DNA of 11,319 nt from Phycisphaerae bacterium (GTDB lineage Bacteria > Planctomycetota > Phycisphaerae > UBA1845 > Fen-1342), in assembly GCA_020058145.1 (NCBI GenBank), contig JAGVEP010000059.1, positions 1 to 11,319 on the forward strand, read 5' to 3'. The translations under genes and the position numbers were made by a program. Positions 6,234 to 11,319 of this stretch are shown piece after piece. The notes under the pieces were generated by a model. The model made no database searches, was not told the origin of the DNA, and saw nothing but the letters and a program-made list of their open reading frames with translations. Positions within the stretch are counted from its first letter, which is position 1. Each line of letters opens with the position of its first letter.

Positions 6234-9158
6234 CTAATCGCCCGCTCCGTAAATCAAGTATACCTCACCGGCCTGAACGCGCTCGCGCGGGGCCGCGTCG
6301 ACGGAACCGAAAATCAGGTCACGTTTACTATCGCCGTTTACATCGCCGGCACTGGCGATGCCGAAGCTGCGGTCACCCTGCAGACCCAAGCCGGCACCAA
6401 GGTGATCGCCGCTGTTGCGACCGATAAACACTGCCCCCGGCAGATGATCGGTACCTAGATATTGGAGGCTTAGCTTGCCGACCGTGCCGCCCGGCGTCTG
6501 GTGCGACATTAAGTCCGCGGCGCCGTAAACCAGGTAAACTACGCCACATTCCGTGCGATCGATGTCCAACGCGCCGTCGCCGTTCAGATCGAGTCGAACG
6601 GATCGGTTCGGGGCGGCAATCAGGATATCGCTGAAGCCATCGCCGTCGATGTCCCCCGCTCCGGCGACGCGCGCGCCGGCCAAATCGCCGTCATCCTCGC
6701 CTTCGAAGATGACGCCCAACCCGCGTTCCGGCAACTCGATCATGGGGATCTCGGTCTGCGTCAGGTTGATGACCTCGCGCGAGCCAAAGAACACCGCGGC
6801 GCCGCCTTTGTGGTTGTTGAGCAGCGCCGAGCCGAGAACCACATCCGCAAAGCCATCGTGGTTGAAGTCGCCGGCGTCATCCTGGGACTGGCCCAAACGC
6901 TCGCCCGGACTGCCCACCAGTTGGATCCCGTCAAAAATGCGCGCGGCGAGCGGGTCGGTCGCGTTCATCGGCCGCGCCAACTGCTCGATTTGCAGCTCGC
7001 CGCCCATCACCACGTCGCGCAGCCGGCCCAGAATCACGTAGCACGCTCCCGCGGCGTCGCCGGCCAGCGGTGCCCCGATCACCAGGTCAACGAGCCCATC
7101 GGCGTTGAAATCGCCAATCGCCTTAGCGTTGCTCAGGCGGGCCCCCGGCAAGTCGGACCAGAAGCGCACCGTCCGCTGCGGCGTGGAAATAGCCGCAGCA
7201 AACGTGAGTTCACATGGCTCGCCGTCGCTGCGGTCCACCGTGAAACCCGGGCCGCGGCCGATTTTCAGGAGTGGGTCGACGTCATCGATAATGTAGTGAT
7301 AAGGTCCGCCATGAGGCAGGAGCCGATCGCCAGCACTCTGCGCGGACCCACGGTAGCCGGTCTGCGCATTGGCCGGCGGGCCTTGATCGTTGGTCCACGG
7401 ATAAAAACCACTTTTCACGTCGTCGTAAAAGACGCTGATCACGCCGCCACCGGGCACAGTGGTCACGGCCGCCAGGATACTCGTCAGCGGGTCGCGGTTC
7501 GGCGCGCTCATGATGACGGAGTCAAAGTCCCACGCCGACACGGTCTCGCCGAACTGGTCGCCGAACTGATTGCTCGAAAAACGGCAGCCGAGACGGACGG
7601 CCCCCTCGTTCAGGACTCCTTGAATATCGTCGATGTGCTCGTGGAAATAGGTCACCCCTTGGCCGAGGAGCGGGACCGGCGCCTTCGGTCCGTAGAACCC
7701 CTCGGGGCAGGTCGCGTCGGAGAAAGGCATGTGAGCGAGGGTACCAAACTCGGCCAGGTTGAACACGTTGCGACCCGGGAAGCCGAGGTCCGGGCGCAGG
7801 GCGGAACCGGCGGCGACGACCACGGCACCGGTGCGGAAATAGCCGTTCACATCCAGCGGGGCTAGATTGACCCCGCTCGAACTGGCAACGTAACCGCCTA
7901 CGGAAATCGAATCCGTGAACGGCAGGCCGAACGCCATCTCACGCACGCCGTCGCGGTCCCAATCCGAGAGGATCGTAAAGCTGGTAATGCCGCGGCTCGG
8001 ACGGATGGGATCGACCGCTTCAGGGGCGCCCTCGTAAATCTCGCCGCGAAACAGCGTGCCGGTGGAGTTCAGGTTGAGCTTACCGCTGAAGGGATCGGGC
8101 CGGCCGTAGATCACGTAGGCTTCGCCGATTCCCGTGCCCTGGGTGCTGTAAATATAGCGTGGCTTGCCGAACTGCGCCATGATGATGAGATCATCAAACC
8201 CGTCACCGTCGATGTCGCTGATCGAGCTGACGAAGCTGCCGGCGTTGTCGCGCGGATTGAAGCCTTCGAAGACTGCGCCGGCGAGCGGGGTCGTCGGCAG
8301 ATCCAGATCGCGCAGGTCCTTGTTGCCCGCCAGGCGCGCCCGCAGCCGAATGCTGCCGGGGGCGTAGAAGAAAATCGAATTGCCGCCGTCCGACACCGCC
8401 GCCAGAATGCGGTACGTGCCGGCCGGGAACAGCGCCGCCGGAAGATCGAAAGCGAATTCGTCCGCCGCGCAGCCGTTGGCGTCCTGCGGCTTGGCGCTGT
8501 GGAACAGCAGGATCTCGTTGCCGTTGGAGGACTCGTCTGGATCGAGAAAAATATCCACCGTATTGGTCGAATCGGGATCGCACATTTCCCAGGAGACGTT
8601 GAACCGCGGGACAATCGCGTCGGTGCGGTCGAAAATCCGGTTTTCGCGGGCACTGTAAACGGGGGGCGTGACGGAATAATCGGCCGTCTGGTTGAAGAAC
8701 AGGGTCGGCCGTTGATCGATGGTGAGCCGGCCCGGGGCATAGCCGCTGGCCGTGATCTCGCCGACGGCCAGCAACAACACGCCCAGGTAGTACGTCCCGC
8801 GCTGGAGTTGAGAGGTGTCCACGAGCGTGCTGTCCTCGGTCAGCGGCAGGTTCGAATACACCAGCTCTTCGTTGCCGTTGCTCGGGTCTTGATCGAGGTC
8901 GATGATCACGCTGATCACCGAGGTGCGCGAAGTGGCGAAGGCCTGCCAGTTCAACTCGACCTGGGTTCCGCCCGTGATCGAGATGTCCGCCACCGGCGTC
9001 AGGACGTTGACCAGAGCCTCGCCGCGAAGCACCGTGGCTTCGCCCGTGCCGCCGGCCACGTACTCCAACGGCTGCACGCCGCTGGAGCAGCCGCCCAGTT
9101 GGCTGGCGGCGAGGCCGCACAGCGTAACCCATACACCGCGGAGCGCTGCGTCTTTCAT
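6234..9158 (-). CDS. FG-GAP repeat lipoprotein with integrin-like seven-bladed beta-propeller
   Basis: This 974-aa lipoprotein has signal MKDAALRGVWVTLCGLAASQ and lipobox QLGGC (C24). Two related beta-sandwich repeats follow (about 54-148 and 178-274). They share SNGNEELVY/SNGNEILLF and GTYYLGVLLL/GTYRILAAVS. Residues 295-974 carry seven FG-GAP repeats, the number in integrin alpha propellers. Calcium-loop cores are DIDGDGFDD (315), DWDRDGVRE (399), a degenerate AWDFDSVIM (542), DFNADGLVD (683), DFNHDGFAD (764), DIDGDGFSD (836) and DVNGDSKRD (939). Spacing is about 140 residues around blades 2-4 and 70-105 later, so the middle blades carry insertions. An EF-hand-like loop (DLNGDGALDID, 857-867) lies in blade 6. 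Such propellers bind ligands or proteins outside the cell; the ligand is unknown. ATG 9158 has GGAG 9 bases upstream. An in-frame GTG at 9173 is less likely. The preceding lipoprotein B stops 17 bases upstream. Confidence 0.9.
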   Translation of the reverse strand: MKDAALRGVWVTLCGLAASQLGGCSSGVQPLEYVAGGTGEATVLRGEALVNVLTPVADISITGGTQVELNWQAFATSRTSVISVIIDLDQDPSNGNEELVYSNLPLTEDSTLVDTSQLQRGTYYLGVLLLAVGEITASGYAPGRLTIDQRPTLFFNQTADYSVTPPVYSARENRIFDRTDAIVPRFNVSWEMCDPDSTNTVDIFLDPDESSNGNEILLFHSAKPQDANGCAADEFAFDLPAALFPAGTYRILAAVSDGGNSIFFYAPGSIRLRARLAGNKDLRDLDLPTTPLAGAVFEGFNPRDNAGSFVSSISDIDGDGFDDLIIMAQFGKPRYIYSTQGTGIGEAYVIYGRPDPFSGKLNLNSTGTLFRGEIYEGAPEAVDPIRPSRGITSFTILSDWDRDGVREMAFGLPFTDSISVGGYVASSSGVNLAPLDVNGYFRTGAVVVAAGSALRPDLGFPGRNVFNLAEFGTLAHMPFSDATCPEGFYGPKAPVPLLGQGVTYFHEHIDDIQGVLNEGAVRLGCRFSSNQFGDQFGETVSAWDFDSVIMSAPNRDPLTSILAAVTTVPGGGVISVFYDDVKSGFYPWTNDQGPPANAQTGYRGSAQSAGDRLLPHGGPYHYIIDDVDPLLKIGRGPGFTVDRSDGEPCELTFAAAISTPQRTVRFWSDLPGARLSNAKAIGDFNADGLVDLVIGAPLAGDAAGACYVILGRLRDVVMGGELQIEQLARPMNATDPLAARIFDGIQLVGSPGERLGQSQDDAGDFNHDGFADVVLGSALLNNHKGGAAVFFGSREVINLTQTEIPMIELPERGLGVIFEGEDDGDLAGARVAGAGDIDGDGFSDILIAAPNRSVRLDLNGDGALDIDRTECGVVYLVYGAADLMSHQTPGGTVGKLSLQYLGTDHLPGAVFIGRNSGDHLGAGLGLQGDRSFGIASAGDVNGDSKRDLIFGSVDAAPRERVQAGEVYLIYGAGD

Positions 9159-9175
9159 GCCCACATACTCCACCG

Positions 9176-9733
9176 CTACTGTCCGCTGGCGGGACGGATA
9201 TAGGCAAATGCCTGGTAGCCCGAGCGGGTCAGCGCTGACTCTTCGATCGTAAACGTCAGCCCGTCGCCACAGTTGTAGTTCACCTCTTCACGCAGCAACA
9301 CCCCGAAGGCGTCCACCTCGATATACGGAGCGCTGGCCAGCGTGGTGGCATCGGTCACGGTGCCAGCCACCAGGTACACACGGGCGGCTGCCGTTTGGAG
9401 GTTGGATACGTCTCCCAGCGTGATTTCCTGGACCGGGCAAACGAGCATCTGCGCCGTCTCATCGCCCGCCGCGAGGTTCGCCGTGTACGTTTGTACGTTG
9501 TCATTCGGGTCGCGGTAGGACACGAAGACGTGGCAGGGGCGGGAGGTGCGATTGGCCGTCGCCACCAGCAAACCCGGTGCATCGCCCGGCAGCGTCGCCA
9601 CTTTCTCGCCCAGCCCCAGTGACGTCAGAAGCTCGGGGTTCAGAAAGGTGTCCAGGTTCAGGAGGCTGCAGCCGCACAGCGCGGCGGCCAGCGCCGCCCC
9701 GCACACCGTCGCCATTCCACGTCGAAACGACAT
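9176..9733 (-). CDS. Small hypothetical lipoprotein (lipoprotein B)
   Basis: The 185-aa product has a signal peptide ending LCGC with lipidated C22. After that comes SLLNLDTFLNPELLTSLGL, which carries the N-P-x-L signature. It is a paralogue of the gene just upstream (lipoprotein A). Shared landmarks are LP near 48-49, VATANRTS (57-64), VCPVQE (98-103), YNCGDGLTFTI (153-163) and the C-terminal YIRPASGQ. C99 and C155 are conserved with A and could form a disulfide. The fold is probably a beta sandwich. The reading frame is open upstream to 9856, but that extension is Arg-rich and overlaps lipoprotein A. ATG 9733 has AAGGA 10 bases ahead; the ATG at 9739, two codons earlier, is equally possible and has closer spacing. 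The protein family was not recognised. Confidence 0.8.
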   Translation of the reverse strand: MSFRRGMATVCGAALAAALCGCSLLNLDTFLNPELLTSLGLGEKVATLPGDAPGLLVATANRTSRPCHVFVSYRDPNDNVQTYTANLAAGDETAQMLVCPVQEITLGDVSNLQTAAARVYLVAGTVTDATTLASAPYIEVDAFGVLLREEVNYNCGDGLTFTIEESALTRSGYQAFAYIRPASGQ

Positions 9734-9755
9734 GCCCATGCGTTCCTTTCGCGGC

Positions 9756-10391
9756 TCAACGCCCGGGGATGATCCGTACGCTGAGCGCATACTGCGTCGT
9801 GGTCTGGGTTGTGGTCTGACCCGTCGTCGTAGTCTGACCGGTCGTCGCCTGGCCACCGACGGTCAAGCCGCCACTCGTCTGCTGCCCACTGGACTGCGAC
9901 GTCGCCGCCGCGCTGGCCGACAGGCGAATCTCGATCACATCGCCGCAGGTATACGCCGTCCCCGACACGAGCGCTTGCCCGGCATAGGCGACGGGCGTGT
10001 CTCCACCGGTGGTTAGCACGATCGCGGCCGAGGAACCGTCCGCCGCGAAGCCGGTGGTCAGCGCCCCCGGCGAGACCAAGGCCACCGGGCAGTCGAGCAC
10101 CTCGTTCCCCACGTTATTGGCCGCCACCTCGACGGTGAAATTCCGCGCGCCGAGTGACAGGTCCTGTGCATCATTGGCTTTGTAGGCCGTGAAAACGGCC
10201 GGGAAGCTGGTAGCGTTCTTGAACGCCACCAAAACCGTACCCTTCTGCGGCAGTACGGTCGCCGGATCAAGGCCGAACTGGGTCGTCAACCCCGGGTTGA
10301 ACACGTCGGTTACGATTCCGCAGCCAACGACGATCAACACCACCAGGCTGCTGCTGGCCCAGCGCAAAAACGGCGCATACGTAAGCTTCAT
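9756..10391 (-). CDS. Small hypothetical lipoprotein with Thr/Gln/Gly-rich insert (lipoprotein A)
   Basis: This 211-aa lipoprotein has signal MKLTYAPFLRWASSSLVVLI and lipobox VVGC (C24). GIVTDVFNPGL follows directly, the signature shared with B and C. Other landmarks shared with B are VLPQKGTVLVAFKNATS (46-62), LDCPV (99-103), YTCGD (147-151) and the C-terminal YALSVRIIPGR. C101 and C149 are candidates for a disulfide. Residues 161-200 form an Ala/Ser/Gln/Thr/Gly-rich segment (for example TTGQTTTTGQTTTQTTTQ) placed between the two last conserved strands, where B has a short turn. An excellent Shine-Dalgarno, GGAGG (complement of 10398-10402), lies 6 bases before the ATG. It is probably the first gene of the unit that continues into B and the propeller gene. 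The function is unknown. Confidence 0.82.
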   Translation of the reverse strand: MKLTYAPFLRWASSSLVVLIVVGCGIVTDVFNPGLTTQFGLDPATVLPQKGTVLVAFKNATSFPAVFTAYKANDAQDLSLGARNFTVEVAANNVGNEVLDCPVALVSPGALTTGFAADGSSAAIVLTTGGDTPVAYAGQALVSGTAYTCGDVIEIRLSASAAATSQSSGQQTSGGLTVGGQATTGQTTTTGQTTTQTTTQYALSVRIIPGR

Positions 10392-10490
10392 CGAAAGCCT
10401 CCGACTGCTTTTTCTGTCGCGCGGGCGGCGACGCCGCGGGGCTGGATTTCACACCCGCGCCTCATCACCGCGGTGTACCGCGCCGCCGGG

Positions 10491-10508
10491 CGGGCGGCAA
10501 GCCGCCCG
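10491..10508. repeat. Strong hairpin in the 267-base gap upstream of lipoprotein A
   Basis: CGGGCGGC (10491-10498) is perfectly complementary to GCCGCCCG (10501-10508), with two bases between. It lies about 100 bases before the lipoprotein A start and 150 bases after the apt stop. Other short palindromes lie nearby (CACCGCGGTG at 10466-10475). It may help end the apt message, as no other terminator is seen there. No convincing -35/-10 promoter pair was found in the gap. Confidence 0.3.
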
Positions 10509-10658
10509 TGGCCTGCAATCCGCGGGGAGGGTTTCCACTCATATTCTGACACCCGGGCCAAATCCCACGGTGTCCCAGCCGCCGACCAGCACCGTCCGCG
10601 GCCCAGAGTCCATAATTCACTCTCTGAAAAGCACATACCTATCTTCCGGCCGCGCCGC

Positions 10659-11213
10659 CTAGTAGCGGATCACACTAAACACGGGGCATCCGCGCAAACG
10701 CGCCCGTCCGTCCAGGTCGGATAGCTCGATCAAGACCGCGACCGCCTCGATCAGCGCGCCTGACCCACGCACCAGATCGCAGCACGCCGCCAGCGTGCCA
10801 CCCGTGGCGAGCAGGTCATCCGCGATGAGTACCCGCTGGCCCGGCCGCAACGCGTCGGCGTGCATCTCCAGCGCGTCGCGACCATACTCCAATTGATACT
10901 CGCACCGGCGGGTCGCACCCGGCAACTTGCCCGGTTTTCGCACCGGCACGAAACCGACCGATAATGCTTTGGCCACCGCCGTCCCGAAGATGAAGCCACG
11001 CGATTCCGCTCCCACCACCGCGTCGATCGGCTTGCCCCGGAAGGGCTGGGCCATCAGCTCGACCGCCATCGCCAGCCCGGACGCATCCGCCAACAGCGGC
11101 GTAATGTCGCGGAACAACACCCCGCGCTTCGGGAAATCCGGCACGTCGCGAATCAGCCGCCGTAGGTCGGCGGCATCCGACGTCGCCCGCCAGGTATCAG
11201 CCTGCGAACTCAT
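10659..11213 (-). CDS. apt: Adenine phosphoribosyltransferase
   Basis: Apt salvages adenine in the cytoplasm by joining it to PRPP, giving AMP and pyrophosphate. The 184-aa length is typical for the family (E. coli 183). Diagnostic motifs are in order: IRDVPDFPKRGVLFRDITPLL (21-41), VVGAESRGFIFG (66-77), RKPGKLPG (92-99), EYGRDALEMH (109-118) and the PRPP-binding loop VLIADDLLATGGTL (128-141). The adenine-binding and flexible-loop regions are complete, so the enzyme should be active. The ATG at 11213 is supported by the conserved N-terminal region; a weak GAGG lies 12 bases upstream. It is transcribed in the same direction as the lipoprotein cluster, 267 bases ahead of it, but there is no sign that they are functionally linked. 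Bases 11214-11319 upstream show no gene. Confidence 0.96.
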   Translation of the reverse strand: MSSQADTWRATSDAADLRRLIRDVPDFPKRGVLFRDITPLLADASGLAMAVELMAQPFRGKPIDAVVGAESRGFIFGTAVAKALSVGFVPVRKPGKLPGATRRCEYQLEYGRDALEMHADALRPGQRVLIADDLLATGGTLAACCDLVRGSGALIEAVAVLIELSDLDGRARLRGCPVFSVIRY

Positions 11214-11319
11214 GCTGCTGTTGCGCCTCGCCTTTCCGCGCTCGCGCCACCGTTCCCCGCGGCAGCGGCACGCTCGCTCGCTGGGCGCGGGGGATCCCGA
11301 CGCGTGGCCGCATCCTAGC

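Noticed and set aside
6810..7865. A 351-codon plus-strand open frame opposite the propeller gene
   Set aside because: The opposite strand encodes clear FG-GAP repeats; this frame is His/Arg-rich and has no recognisable feature.

Overview
The window is GC-rich bacterial chromosome with eight complete protein-coding genes, a possible ninth gene start at the left edge, and three gene-free stretches (18-309, 6018-6233, 10392-10658) that contain inverted repeats. No rRNA, tRNA, CRISPR array, transposase or phage gene was seen. A Planctomycetota-like organism is an inference. It rests on the GC-rich sequence, the MEP-pathway gene ispH, several large secreted or lipidated beta-rich proteins (FG-GAP, PKD-like), a two-domain pterin-synthase-like protein and a GC-rich intergenic repeat. 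No single marker gene proves this.

Left part (1-3297): a minus-strand pterin synthase-family gene with a degenerate N-terminal copy (310-1125) is divergent from ispH (1235-2155). ispH is followed on the same strand by an alpha/beta-hydrolase lipoprotein (2269-3297). Between the pterin gene and the left edge is a 292-base gap. Its last 66 bases, read on the minus strand, form a nested stem that pairs with the spacer and part of the Shine-Dalgarno of a possible next gene starting at base 17.

Middle and right (3405-10391): five minus-strand genes all encode exported proteins. In transcription order they are a 211-aa lipoprotein (A), a 185-aa lipoprotein (B), a 974-aa lipoprotein with an integrin-like seven-repeat FG-GAP propeller, a 319-aa lipoprotein (C), and a 518-aa secreted protein with PKD-like domains and a C-terminal membrane-anchor/sorting-type tail. 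A, B and the propeller gene lie about 17-22 bases apart and look like one transcription unit. C and the PKD gene follow after 216 and 96 bases. A and B are clear paralogues, and C shares their signature after the lipidated cysteine (C-x7-9-N-P-x-L). The group looks like a cell-surface or outer-membrane protein cluster of unknown function and is the most novel part of the window. A 54-base palindromic element (3324-3377) separates it from the convergent hydrolase gene.

Right edge: apt (adenine phosphoribosyltransferase, 10659-11213), same strand, 267 bases upstream of lipoprotein A. The housekeeping genes (ispH, apt) are confidently identified. The functions of the surface cluster are not.
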